From assembly GCA_946699065.1 (NCBI GenBank), contig CAMPDV010000045.1, positions 1,008,501 to 1,072,500 on the forward strand: a stretch of 64,000 nt of DNA, given 5' to 3'. The DNA comes from Loxodes magnus. Taxonomy: Eukaryota > Ciliophora > Karyorelictea > Loxodida > Loxodidae. Positions within the stretch are counted from its first letter, which is position 1. Each line of letters begins with the position of its first letter. Positions 48,101-61,219 of the stretch are shown here, piece after piece. A program made the translations under genes and the position numbers. Under the pieces are notes generated by a model. The model ran no database searches and was not told the DNA's origin. It worked only from the letters and a program-made list of their open reading frames with translations.

Positions 48101-49773
48101 CTAGTAGAATATTTAAAATTATTAACCTCGGTAAATTCCTTATTTATGAATGCATTAAACTCTATATTGCTATTATTGATTCAATCTGTAAATAACGAAT
48201 ACTATGATGAATTAAGAAGAAATAGATTATAGGAATAAATTAGATAAGTTGATACCTTGAGAATGCAATTTAGATTTAAGTAATAGATGAAAGGATAAAA
48301 TAAAAGGTAATAACTATAAAGTGTAATTAGAAATTAATTATAACTACCATACTTTTATTTAATCAACTTACACTCAATTATACAAACTTAAATACTTTTC
48401 GGATTTGCCCTGCTTCATAATCACAAGTTAAGAATAAAATCTTTAATATTTTGAGCAAATGAATTAAAATATAATCTAGATGCAGTTTATTAATTTTAAA
48501 GAGGACATGCTAGGTTTATAGTGATTTTCTGAATTGGTTTAAATTCTAGTGAAGTTAAATTTATTAATCCCTTTTTAATTAAATCTAGAAGCTCAAATTG
48601 ACTTACTTTTATCTCATATTTCTTTAATATTTATCCAAAGAGTAAATTAAGATTTGCAAATAAAGTTAAGAAAATTAAAGTTTGAAAAATGAATACTTTA
48701 TAATAAAAAGAAGGAAGCTTAGTTAAAATTAAAGCAAGGCTAAATATATGAAATGCTATGAAATGTAGTCAACTAAATTATTTTAGAAATCTTCATTTAT
48801 ACAATTATTAAATGATGTTGTCTTAATGTTGTAATTAAATATAATCTCCCCTCACTCTTATTAAAGCAATACAAATAAATAACTAGCAAATATAACTATT
48901 TATATTATTTTTCTTCATAAATGATTGCTTATTCATTAAGGGATAAAGCTTTACTTGTTTGAAAGTAGTTTAAGTACTATAATATAAGATATTTATTTGA
49001 ATTATTCTAGATGCTTTTCTATTTTTATTAAATGGGTCTGTGCTTCGCACTTTAATTTAGTAATGGTTATATTAATTGTAAAGGATTTGAAATGTAATTT
49101 TATTGATTTCTCTTTAGATTAAGCCTTACTAAAATTATGATGTCTTAAGATATTTAATTGTTTTATTAGTTTATTATTTCATTTAAATCTCTGATGCTTA
49201 AACACTATTAGCTACATTTACTTCTTTCAAATTTAAACTTTAGTCTTAAAAAGACTTAGAAATAGAATTTGGCAAAGTTAATTATTTAATTTCATAACTT
49301 TCAAATTAAAAAGCTAGCAAAAGGATATAATTAATCAGCTAAAAGGCTTAGAAATAAGTAACTAGGAATTGTTTATATGGTAGTGGAGTATTTTCTATTT
49401 TTATCTAGCTATTTTTCTAAATTTAAGTTAAAATCATAAGCTTACTAAACTAAAAAGAACTTGTGTCTAATCTTTAAAAACTAGGTAGAAATAAATAGAT
49501 TCAATTTATTGTTATTTAGTACATATGGCTATATAAGGCTTTAAGCTTAATAGATTTACAGCAAATGTCTAGCAAGAATAGGAGATACGTAGAAATTAAA
49601 TAATAGGCTTATATAAATAAAATAGATAATTGTATAATGAGACATCTTTATTGAGCTTGCTTATGAAATTAAAAGAAATCAAGGAAAAGGTATGAGAAGG
49701 AAATAAGCTTTATAGTTATTTTCAAATTATATTTAAATTACTTTAAATTGAGCTTCTTCTCTTCTTTATTATA
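45111..49773. other. Gene-poor AT-rich stretch before the calcium-channel gene
   Basis: About 4.6 kb without a motif-bearing frame on either strand. Where G and C occur they are often in TAGC, GCTA, AAGCTA or TAGCTT words. Short open frames (for example a hydrophobic one at 48017-48232) have no support. The last bases before 49774 form a T-rich leader. Confidence 0.5.
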
Positions 49774-52700
49774 ATGGATCCAAGAATATAGATAGGTGAT
49801 ATTGTTTATTTCACTTCTTCAGACGGTTCTAAAACCGTTGGTCTTGATGATCCTACATCCTTTTCAGTAGATCATGAAAAAGATTACCTTGAAGTTAAGT
49901 TTACTTTGAAAATGTTGAAAAGCACTGACATTTAAAATTTCGTTAATAGGTGTCTTTTCAGAATTTGTGCTTCGAAGGACAAAGAGGGATAATAAATAAG
50001 ATATGACGATAAGGCTTGCTTCATGCTAGCTAGTTCATAAGAACTTGTAACAGCAACCTAAACACCAGAGGATTTTATGGCTTTTAATAAAATTGAACTG
50101 AAATCTTATAGTGGAGACCCTAAATAATAACCATATCCAAAAGAATTTACCTGGAAGTTCAAGCCATTATTAAAGCATAGAAAATCAGGAGGATATATTT
50201 ATCAAAATGACAAAGTGTCTATAGAAACTTGTATGGATTCAGGTGGCTTCTTAACGCCAATGTCAAACAGAAAGCTGGCCCTCGGAATAAAAGAATATGA
50301 TTTCAAAGTAAAATGCTTTTAAGATGTCGAAGAACTAATATTATAAAAAACAAGTTTACCAGAATAAATTATGATTAGAGCTTTAGATCCTGTCACTTTA
50401 TTTAGTGTGGAATCTCAGAAATACTTAGGTGTGAGAACCGGAACAGAAGAAAAATCTTTAACTGATTATGTGGAAAAACTTCTTAGAGAATCTTCTCACA
50501 CTGTTACATTGCTAGATGCAGGAGAAAAAGTAAGCAAAGAGTTCTATTTCAAAACAAATGGAATAAATTAGTAAAAAATATATAAGGAAAAATTAAATTA
50601 AATAGATTAGTAGTCCTTTAATGGACTCTATAGATTTGAATTAGAAGATCCTTTATCTAATGATTTTCTCTAATAAGGTCAGCAAGTCCGAATTAGACAC
50701 ATTTAAACAGGAAAGTATATAACCTTAATTAGACAGTCAGATTTAGAGTAAAAAATAAAGAAAGACTAAGAAAATAAAATGAGCACAATCTATGAAGAAG
50801 AAGGAGAAGAAGGAGTAGAAAACGAAAATATTTCTAAATTTTACGAAAATATTGAGGAAGAAGAAGTCAAGGAAGAAAAAGAAGAATAGCCAAATAATCA
50901 AGAGTAAAGTAAGTTATCTCTTTTGAGAAGTCCTATGCTTAGAAAAATAGTTTCATCTGAAAAATTTATTAAAAAAAGGGAAGAACAAAAAGATGGTTAG
51001 AGTTAATGAAATCCATAAAATATTTTAAAGCAATATGTAAAAAATGAGATTGCTTAAAATATACAAGATTTTAAGATTTAGCAAGATGAAAAAAAAGAAT
51101 AAAAGGAAAGAAAAAAATAAGAAAAAAAAAGTCAACTAGAATGACTGTTTATTCTGGATGGCTAGCCTTCAAAGGAGAATTTATTTACGGTAGATATTGT
51201 AGCTTAAGGTAATGATAAAAAAATAGTAAACAACAGATGCTTAATATCTATTAAAATATAGTACAAATATAAAGTTTAAGAAGCTTTATAAGAGGAAGGG
51301 CAAAAAATTAAGCAAGAAGAAATTGAGTAAACTTTAACTGCTTACTTGGGAGCTGAGCACGGACTTTTAACTATTTCTTAAACTTTTTCTGAGAAAAACA
51401 ATTTTGAAATTCAAAAAAATGCTGAATTAATAAAAGGGCTTTGGAATTACGCTCCAGAATAAAGCTTATTAGAAAAAGCAGCTATAAATCTAATGGGAAA
51501 TTGCATTGAAATTTCTGAAGCAAGCAAGTAATTTCAATAATTCTAGAAATAGCTGAAGAACTTAAATAACATTCTAATACAACTAATAAAAGTTATTACT
51601 AATGATTAACTTTGCATTGATAGAGAATGGTCACTTCATGAAGAAGAAGTAAAATTCAAAGAAAAAGCAAACTGCTCAACGAACCAAAAAGCCATAAATG
51701 AAATGAGGGAATGACATTTTGCAGATCTTATAGTATATATTCTTATAAGACTTTTTACCAACGAAGTATTTTTAAATTATATAGAAAATTGAGATTTACA
51801 AAAATAGCATCAAAAGAAAGATAAAATAGGTAGATAACAACTTGCTTAAGTATCTGAAACTGAAATAGATTCTAGTTAATTGAAATAATCAACTTAATAT
51901 GCTACTTAAACAAGCGCCTCACTAGAAGATGAATAAAATCAAAAGTAATTGATAATATCTTATCTGCAGCATTGTGATATATTCCTATTTTACTATTTCA
52001 AAAAAAACGAAAAACCTCTTCAAAATATAGATTTCGATGTTCTCAGTACTTTATTCTTCATATAATGGAAATTTCAAATAGCTTCTTGTATAGCTAGTTT
52101 GGTAGGAGGAGTTTCAATGGTAAAAGCTTATGAAGAAATGAATAAAGAATAAATAATTATGCTGATTGACGAAACTATCAGAGTCATTTAGTAAAACTAT
52201 ATTAGTCAAAAAAATTAACCTAAAAACAAATTTTTATATCCAATAAGAGAAATTCAAATGCTTAAAATGCTGTCTAATCCTGGAGGGAAAGCTCTTCGCT
52301 TCACTTAAAATTACATTCTAAAGAATTTAATTTTTAGCAAGATAGAATAGTTTAGTGTAACAGCATCTGAATATATTTTTGAATATTAATAAGATGAACA
52401 AGGAAATTGGTATTTCGTTATCGATGAACCAAAAAGTGATAAATCGCATCTTATAAACGTAATAAACCCAATAGAAGTGAAATCAAATGCTTAGTACAAA
52501 GAACTACAAAAAAGTGCAGAAGTTTATCACAGTACTCTTTTAGATTTGTACATGAGCATAATTAACGAATAGAATATTCTTGCTCAAAAAACTTTATCTT
52601 TTCATCTTAAGCCTGAGCTAATTTTTTATGCCTTGAATAATATTTCAAACGATTAAATGAAATCAAAAAGAAAGTGACTTTAATTGCTACTTAACTTGCA

Positions 52701-55700
52701 TATAAACAATTATAAGTGCCCTTTAATTCTTGACTATCCAAAAGCCATTATTTGCACAATAGAGCCTTACGAAAAAGAGTCTATTTTATAAGAATAATGT
52801 CAAAGCTAAATTTTTATAAGCGAATATTTTGAAACACTTCACTTAAGAAAAAACGAAGAGGAATTAATAGGAATTCATGGAAATATTAAAACAGTATATG
52901 AAAGAAGAAAAATGTTACGTCAATGGCTATTTTCATAGTTTTCAGTGAAGAACATAGACTTAACAAATTATGAAGAGAATAACCTGAATTATGCTTATGA
53001 CTTTATAAAAACACTAAACTGTCTCATTCGGCAAAACTTCTTTGATTTGTAATATGATGATTTTATTATTTTACTATTTGAAAAGCAAGGCTTAAAATGT
53101 GAAAATTATGGGGAAGAACTTTACAAAATATTAGTTTAATAGATTAAAGAACCGGAAAGTAAAGTTCGACTCTTAAAATACGGTGAAAAGAAATTGGAAA
53201 CTTAACACTTTTATTTTGGTCTTAGAACTTGACTGTTTTAAACGCTATTATTTGCTCAGCCAAGATATAAGTTAGACTTATAGAATATGAAAGAGTATTA
53301 TGAATGCTTAAAAAAGGAAAGTAATATCCAAATAGAAATTCAAATCCTTATTTATGATCTTCTCTAAGCCATCTATAAATGGAACTAAATTTCGAGTACT
53401 GACATCATTATTGATCTAATGCTTAATGAACTTCACTAAGATCTCATTAATAATACCTACCAGTAACTTCCTTCAATTAATCTTGAGCAAAAAGCATGGC
53501 AAGATATAGAAGAAATAGAAAAAGCTACAGTAATGGAAAACTTCATAAGAATAGAGAATGACTTTAATAAAAAGATAAAAGATGACTTTAAACTTATAAT
53601 TAAAAACAAGCTTACTAGTAATTGGTAAGACATTGACTCTTTATACTTAAGTGAAAATGGATTTTATTAATCAGATCTTTTAACTCAAATTGTTTTTGAT
53701 TAAAAAGCCTATTTGAACTACGAACTTAGAATTAAGTCAGAGATCTTTCTCTAACTACATTTGAAAGATACTATTACCCAAAGTGATCAACTGAAAAAAG
53801 TTATACCCATTTTCAATTCATTTGATTATGTTTGCTTTATAAAAATAAAAAGCTTATATTCTTAATTTTTATCTCAGCTCAACAAGAATGTCATTCACTT
53901 TGACAAGAGAGACTATGAAGTTCTTAATAAAATATTAAAACAAGACTCAGAAAAGAATGAACCTCCTGGTATTATTGATATGTTCTATATATAAAATTTA
54001 ACCAGCATGAAATGTGTGACCTGCTAAAGATGAAGATCTGATTTAAGCTAAGCTTAAGATTGCTGCTCACTTAAAAAAAAGGAAGTTTGAATTCCTGATG
54101 TTTTTGATATTTAACCTAATTAGCAATATATGTTCACGAAATATAAGCCTATTTAAGAATTCATCCACTTAATATTTGATTTCGCTTAAAAGCCAACTTT
54201 TGATAAATAGCTTCAAGATCCTTAATTCTCAAAAATGTTCTAAAACTTATATGAGTTCTGATATTGCCTAATTGCAGGAAATCCTTATACAAGCGCCAAA
54301 TCTTTTAAAATAGTGAAGCAAGCCTATTTTGATATATTGTGGTCACATATTTTTAAAGTACAACTTCACTTCAATGCAATTAAAATTTTAATAGAACTAT
54401 GCAAATACAATAAGGAGTGCAAGAAAAAGTTAAATCGATGTGAAATTACTGATATTTAACCGCTCTTAGATTTTAGAATGTGAAACGGAACCTAAAATTT
54501 TGATATTCAAAATTGGGAACATCTTGAAAAAGCAAACTACCCATGCCAAGTTTTGGATTTGCTGTAGCAAACTATCATACAAAGTGAAAAAAGCGAAAAG
54601 TTTGATAACTCTAATACAATTTTCTGATTTATAGTTAAAATATTCTTCGAAAATTAAGATTTTCGAACTAAAATTATGTTTCGTAAGCAGTAAAAGAGTA
54701 AAAATGACCCAGACATTTATGATGTTAAATAAGCTCTTTAAGTTTTATCGAAGCATAGAGCTCCTGGAAATTTTTGTGACTTTCATCTAAAAATTTTAGA
54801 GCTTTTAACTTCTCTTTCAATGAAAGAGGATGTGAAAGGATATAAGTAGAGAAGAGTCTTCATGCAAAAGTATATATCTGCTAAAGATATAATAAGAGTT
54901 ACTAGTAGTCCTGATATTCCTTTGCAGAACAAAATTCCCTACTATATGATTTTCTTACATCACTAAATAAGATTCTTTAACTAGTGGTATAGCAGCAATC
55001 TAAATGAAAACTTAAAAATCTAATTTAGATTGAATAACTTTTATAAGGATGATGGAAAATGACTCTAATAAATCCTTGAAGAGGGAGACTCAGCCATTAA
55101 TAAATTGATAGAACTATAAGTTGAAGTAGAAAGTATGAATCATTAAAAAATTAAAGAAAACTTATTAGAATTCTCTAGTCTTTTAAGATAACTGTTTGTG
55201 TACAAGAATCTTGCCTTTAGTCTTTTAAGACTCATTGACTCTATTTGATGGGAAGGATTAATATATAGCTCAGAAAATATAATAAGCTAGCAAAGATCTT
55301 AACAATTAAGAAATTAATACACTGAATACGCCTTAAAAATTTGCTAAATAAGGAATTGAAATCTCTTAAGTGATGAAGATTATAGGTAATGAATTAGGGA
55401 ATTTATTAATAGGTATTCTAATATTTAAAATGAATAATAAGGTTTAATATACGGGGAGCCAACATTAAAGCAATAGGAGTAGTAGTAAATGTAGTAATGG
55501 ATCCAAAAATTGATAAACGCTGATGACGTCTTTAGAAACTCCCACCAAAATTATATAAATCATTAACAGCTCAATTACAAAATTATACAGCAGCATGTTT
55601 CCTAAAGATGCTCTTACATTGGAAGTTAGTGGAAACATTTATAAACTGAAGAGTGAATTACAAAATCATAAGATTAGAATGAGATTCATCTATTTAAAGA

Positions 55701-58700
55701 AATCAAAAAACAAATTTAAAAACCATAGGCTAGTTTCTGAACTTTATAAAAGCTTTATAAAGATTTCGTTATAAACTTAATTTAAAATAGTTATATCAAA
55801 GGAGCTGAGAGTGAAAGCAAGCATTTAGTTTTCAGCTATTTGAGAAGAATTGTAAGGGAAACATTTGGAAAAGACGTATATAACAAGTAATATGAAGATT
55901 ATGTGTCTAAAGGAAAATATATTCTTAATAATATATTTGTTGATAACTTACTGCTTATGAAATATGAACCTCAAAATGCTGCAATGTTTGCTTAAAGTTG
56001 ATTCTCTATTTTACTACAGACTGGTATACATCCTGAGTTAGATTAACTTAATAGCTTAATATCAAAGATTAATGAAATTAATTTCAACGATTTAATAAAA
56101 GTATTAGCAGTTCCTATGATTAAGTACATATAAATAGCAAATGCTAATTGCTACAGTAATTACTTAGATTACTTTCTGAATGGTAAGTATAGAAAGGTTT
56201 ATGAGTAGTTAACATAAAGTTCTAACTATTCTCTATGGCTTATTACCAAAAACAAAAAAGAAGAATTTAACTTAAATATTTAGGATATTTTCTACTAGTA
56301 AACATTAGATAGTCTCAAAATGTCTGAGTGGGAGTATCTTACTAAGCATAATAAAAGCTAGAATTTTGACTTTAAAGGTCTACTTGGAGAATTCGAAATT
56401 TCTAATCAAAATCGTCATTTTACTCAAATTTCTAATTTAATAAAAATTTGATGCGAGGCAGTAGAAACTGAAGAATAATACAGAAAAGATTAGAAAAGCT
56501 ATTGATGGAAAGCTTATGTCAGGCTTTATCATATAATTGATAAAAATCTTCTGGTATTTTAAAACTTGACAGAAGGTCACAACCAAAAGCTTTAAACACT
56601 AATTCGTAAGCAAACAGATGAATTTAGTATAAATATGCTAGAATTCATGGATGTTTTAAATACTACGCTTATACAAAAAATTAAATAAACAGTTTGCTTT
56701 TTCTCGCAAGAATAATTAGATGAAAACTTGTAGAAAATTCTTAGTAACTTCACTTATCCAACAGACTCAAGCAGATAAATACGATTCATTGATTGGGAAT
56801 CTACTAATAAGCAAGACATAAAGTTTAATAGCTTACCATTAATCAAACTAGTTTAAACTATTTATTACTCATTAAGCGAAATTTTGTAGGGACCTAACTC
56901 TGAAAATTAAGATTTTCTTATAGAAACTGACATTTTTGATCATATGAACTATCTTCTTGAGTTTTTGACTTAAGCTAACTTCAGACAACCAATTCAAGGC
57001 TAGTTTCTTTGCTTTGATAGCTAGGAAATAATTGGATGGGATTCTTAAAACTGGATAAACCTGAGGGAACTTTTGAAGGCATAAGATACGATATTATAAG
57101 GACATAAACAATTATGGAAGAGTTAATCAAATTCAAAAATCTGGTTTTTTGTAGAAAATGAAGAGAGATTAATAAGTTATGATGTGGAAAAAACAGTAAT
57201 AATTTTTTTGAATAGTATGATTGAAGGAAGATCATAGTTTGACGATAAAGTTTTAAAATTCCTTTACTCAAAATTAGATATCAATCAAATGATTTGTAAT
57301 CTACATTATCATATTTAATAAGAAAAGCATTATGGAACTGATTAGACTAGAAAAAAGATTATAATGAATTACTATTCTTTTTTAAGAATGCTAGCAGATA
57401 ATTTATCTTGTGGGTGGGAACTCAAATAAACTTTAAGCAATTGGATTAAAAATAATAGGCTTGACTTAGATCAGTATGTATGCAAAGTAGAAATTCTAGA
57501 CAAAACGTAAAAATTAAAAATTTTATATTTCTCAACTTAAATTAAGAACATTGAATACTTCCATGATCCTATTATTTAGCAGAAATAAAAAGAACTTTTA
57601 AACTAAGTAAGTAGAGATACTCCTGAAGAAAAAATGAATTAGTTCTGTGAAGTTACTGATCGTTTAATTGATTTAATTTAAAGAATGGCAGAGCTATAAT
57701 GAAGAAGCAAGATAGGCAATTTTTGGGATAAATTTATTTATAATTTCATTGTTTAAAAAATGAAATTATAACGATGAGTATTATATATTCAAGCTGTTAT
57801 TTGTAACATGATGTTTCTTTAATTTACAAGTTCTGGTTCAAAATAAATTGAAGCATCTAGTTCCTTTAAAAGTATTGCCATCGATTTTTTTTGGATAATA
57901 TTTAAGACTTTACTCTTTTTATTTTCTTGCTCCTTCTTTACAAATCAAATAGTTTTGGAAAGTTGAATCGTCAAAAGAAATGTGATTTAACAAATTTAAG
58001 AAAAAAAAGATAAATATTATGAAAAAACTGGGGAATAGCTATATATTTCACCCTTCAGTAGCAAAATTTAAACGATAAAGGGAGTTTTCTTTAATTGAAA
58101 TTTTCAGTATAAATTTTTCATTTTCTTTGCCGCAGTGCTGGGAATTTTCATAACTCCTTTTACAGGATTATCTTTGATTATTTTAATTTGTGAAAACGAT
58201 GTAATGAAAACAGTTGTGCTTAGTGTTTTCTTACATATTGACAAAGTTATTGCAACTTTACTTTGTACGATTATACTCTTTTACTGGTTTTCTTTATGGG
58301 CATATTTTGGAGAAATGCATTAATACTATTAATTTTCATCAGAATCTTATTGTGATAATCTTTATAATTGCTTTAGATGGCATTTTGATTTAGGATGGAT
58401 GCAAGTTCCTTAATTTAACAACTATGCTGAATTAAGTGGAAACTACTAAGTATTAGCATTTAACTTTATTTATGTTCTGGTTATCAACCTCATTACAACA
58501 GCTGTTATTTCTGGAATTATTATCGATACTTTTAGTGATATGAGGAATAAATAAGAACTTTTGGCAGATGATAATAATAATGTGTGCTTCATATGTTGTA
58601 TTAAAAGAGAAGTATTTGAGCGAGCTGGACTTAAATTTGAGGAGCATATAAGGACAGAACATAATGTGGATCATTATATTTGACTTAAGATGCATATTAA

Positions 58701-58854
58701 ATATATTCCAAAGGAGAATTAAAATGGTATTGAAACATACTTATACTAACTAATCAAGAAAAATGAGTTTATTAAATGTTTACCAATTAGCTGCAGTAAC
58801 GAACTTAACAAAAAGTTCTATGAAAGTGAAGAAGCAGAAGTGTTTATTGGGTGA
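49774..58854 (+). CDS. Inositol 1,4,5-trisphosphate receptor-like calcium-release channel
   Basis: 3,026 codons from ATG 49774 to TGA 58852 in one frame, no intron. The N-terminus matches the IP3R suppressor/MIR region: IQIGDIVYF, GLDDPTSF, NRCLFRIC, then SGGYIYQNDKVSIET and QQVRIRHIQTGKYITL. An acidic insert lies at ~330-375 and a long helical (RIH-type) solenoid follows. The C-terminus carries hydrophobic helices from ~2700, including FFIFFAAVLGIFITPF and CTIILFYWFSLWAYFG, and an S6 helix VISGIIIDTFSDMRNKQ that closely resembles GVIIDTFADLRSEKQ of animal IP3Rs. It ends with the family's zinc motif C2938-x2-C2941 ... H2958-x4-H2963 (CFICCIKRE, EEHIRTEHN). Known family role: Ca2+ release from internal stores or the contractile-vacuole system in ciliates. 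The pore loop lacks the usual GGGxGD filter. TGA encodes Trp many times and TAA/TAG Gln. Confidence 0.93.
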
Positions 58855-59765
58855 TTTTCTAACTCTTTATTAACTCTTATTAACTCTATTAAATATTGAG
58901 AATTATAAATATTATACAGGTATATTTCATTTCATATTATACACTATTTTATTTATAAGAATCATAGTTAAAAAAGTGTAAGTTTATAATCAAATTCTAG
59001 TTAATTCCTCCTACTCCTGTTCTTCTGCTTCTTCTATATTATTTCTTAGTTGCTTACTCGTATTTTCCTCTCTTTATCTTCAATTTTCTTTTTATTAATT
59101 TTTCTCATAACCATTATTTAAGTCTCTTTCTTATATTTTTTTCCATCAATTTGTCTTTTTGTTCTAGCTATTAAATTTTTTTAATTTATATCTTTTTTTA
59201 ATCAATTTTAGATGAAAAGTTTTGTTTTATTTGTCAATCTTAGGAATTTACCTTTTACAAAATTTGAAATAATATGAATTTAGTTGTTCAAAATTAGTTT
59301 TTTATAATCTTTGTTTTCAAATATTTATCGACTAAATAATTCCTAAAAGATATATTTATAGAAAATACATTCAAATATATGATCAAATTCATCATAAGCA
59401 AAATCACATTCACATTCAATTCCATTTTATATTCAATGTAACGCAAACTGAGTTCATATTAGAAATTATAAGTGAATGTCCTCAATTTGAAATTTATATT
59501 TAGGGAATATAATGATATATCAGAGTTCAGCTTTTCTCTGCTGATTTATCCTAATTTAAAATAAAAATGCATTAATTTTATTATTACCATGTGTGCAAAC
59601 GGAAGTAAATTAAGATAAATGAAGCAATACTATTGAATGCTGATCAAGTAGATTTAAATGCTTTCCTTTTCTCTAACAGATATTATATTAATATATATTA
59701 TTTTTCTTCTAAATACTTTATTATAAATCATAGTATAATATTGCAAATAAAGATCCATGGCTGCT
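58855..59765. other. Intergenic downstream of the channel gene
   Basis: AT-rich. A pyrimidine-rich part at 58985-59110 reads on the minus strand as a Lys/Arg/Gln-rich frame (RKINKKKIEDKERKIRVSN) of doubtful reality. Confidence 0.4.
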
Positions 59766-59960
59766 TATTTAAACTTGTACTTTCCAAACCTGATATTATT
59801 AAGATATTTATCCCATTCATTTATTAAAAGCTAATTCAATAAACTTTATCTTGTCAGAAATATATTAGATCATCCATAAAAAACTAACGTTTATCCAAGC
59901 AAATTTTGTTATATGAAGGTATTCAGTAGAATATTTGGAAATGTTAGGATTCTTTTTACT
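59766..59960 (-). pseudogene. Duplicated fragment of the NACHT gene
   Basis: 59775-59810 matches 33539-33575 and 59819-59955 matches 33838-33975 (for example GTACTTTCCAAACCTGATAT and ATCTTGTCAGAAATATA), with the ~260 bases between them deleted. Orientation equals the parent gene (minus). The match ends at the left edge of the LINE. Confidence 0.85.
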
Positions 59961-59964
59961 TGTA

Positions 59965-60416
59965 GAAGAAAGGTTTTATATCACCTCCTTTGAGTAGGAG
60001 AGAAAACCTGAAGCATTCTTTATTATTAATGGAAGCTAGACTCATAATGCTAACATTAGACTGAATAGAATCAAATTTATTGCATAAATGAACCGAAAAT
60101 AATAATACACTCATTGGTAAAGGATATCAATATATCTTGTATTGGTAATCTTCACTAAAAGAAGGAGCATAAAATAAGAAAGGAATACATACCCAAACAC
60201 TTCAATGTTAACAGGCAGCAGTGTAATGTACCTAGAATTAAAGGATATAGACGAAGTAAAGAGAATATCAGAAGTAATAAACCTGACTGGAAATAAAATG
60301 ATAATACTATATCCATTAAATTTTATTTGTTGCCTATGGAAATTGAAAGTGCAATCAGACCGACAATGCAGAAGGGTGGAAGCAGCAAAAAGGAGAAAAC
60401 TACGTATAAGGTAATT
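59965..60416 (+). CDS. LINE ORF1-like N-terminal part
   Basis: Open frame with TSFEQERKPEAF at the start, then Asn/Arg/Ile-rich sequence, LTGSSVMYLELKDIDEVKRI and a basic end RRVEAAKRRKLRIR. No CCHC knuckle was found, unlike its relative at 24.6 kb, though CRR and CCLW are present. The true start is unknown; the frame enters from the NACHT-fragment side. Confidence 0.5.
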
Positions 60417-60737
60417 ATATTGTTTGAAGAAGAAGTTAAATAAGAAATAGGCAAATCAGATTTAAAAGAAAATCAAGCAAATATGAGGATGTCTGAAGAA
60501 GGAGAAAAGAATAATAATTAAAACAACTAAACATTAAATAATTAAAAATTTTTATGCTAAAAGAATAAATAAGAATTATTTTTCATCAATATGGAATTGA
60601 ACATATGTAAGGCAGAGGGACAGAGAAAAGTTCAAAGAATTAAATAAAATAGAAAGCAATCAACTAAAGAATAAGATATAATATAATAAAAATCAGAGAA
60701 ATAAATATGATAAGCGATTGTAAAAGCGCTAAACTTT

Positions 60738-61219
60738 AAAAGCAAAAAGCAAAAAGCAAAAAGCAAAAAGCAAAAAGCAAAAAGCAAAAAGCAAAAAGCA
60801 AAAAGCAAAAAGCAAAAAGCAAAAAGCAAAAAGCAAAAAGCAAAAAGCAAAAAGCAAAAAGCAAAAAGCAAAAAGCAAAAAGCAAAAAGCAAAAAGCAAA
60901 AAGCAAAAAGCAAAAAGCAAAAAGCAAAAAGCAAAAAGCAAAAAGCAAAAAGCAAAAAGCAAAAAGCAAAAAGCAAAAAGCAAAAAGCAAAAAGCAAAAA
61001 GCAAAAAGCAAAAAGCAAAAAGCAAAAAGCAAAAAGCAAAAAGCAAAAAGCAAAAAGCAAAAAGCAAAAAGCAAAAAGCAAAAAGCAAAAAGCAAAAAGC
61101 AAAAAGCAAAAAGCAAAAAGCAAAAAGCAAAAAGCAAAAAGCAAAAAGCAAAAAGCAAAAAGCAAAAAGCAAAAAGCAAAAAGCAAAAAGCAAAAAGCAA
61201 AAAGCAAAAAGCAAAAAGC
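60738..61219 (+). repeat. Perfect (AAAAAGC)68 heptamer array
   Basis: From 60744 to 61219 the sequence is 68 uninterrupted copies of AAAAAGC (476 bases), preceded by a 6-base partial unit, with no variant seen. Translated on the plus strand it gives a Lys/Ser/Gln/Ala heptapeptide repeat in every frame. The long open frames on the minus strand are artefacts of the repeat. Confidence 0.97.

Noticed and set aside
48017..48232. Hydrophobic 71-codon ORF in the gene-poor stretch
   Set aside because: An isolated Leu/Ile-rich frame in AT-rich DNA is expected by chance; there are no neighbouring coding signs.
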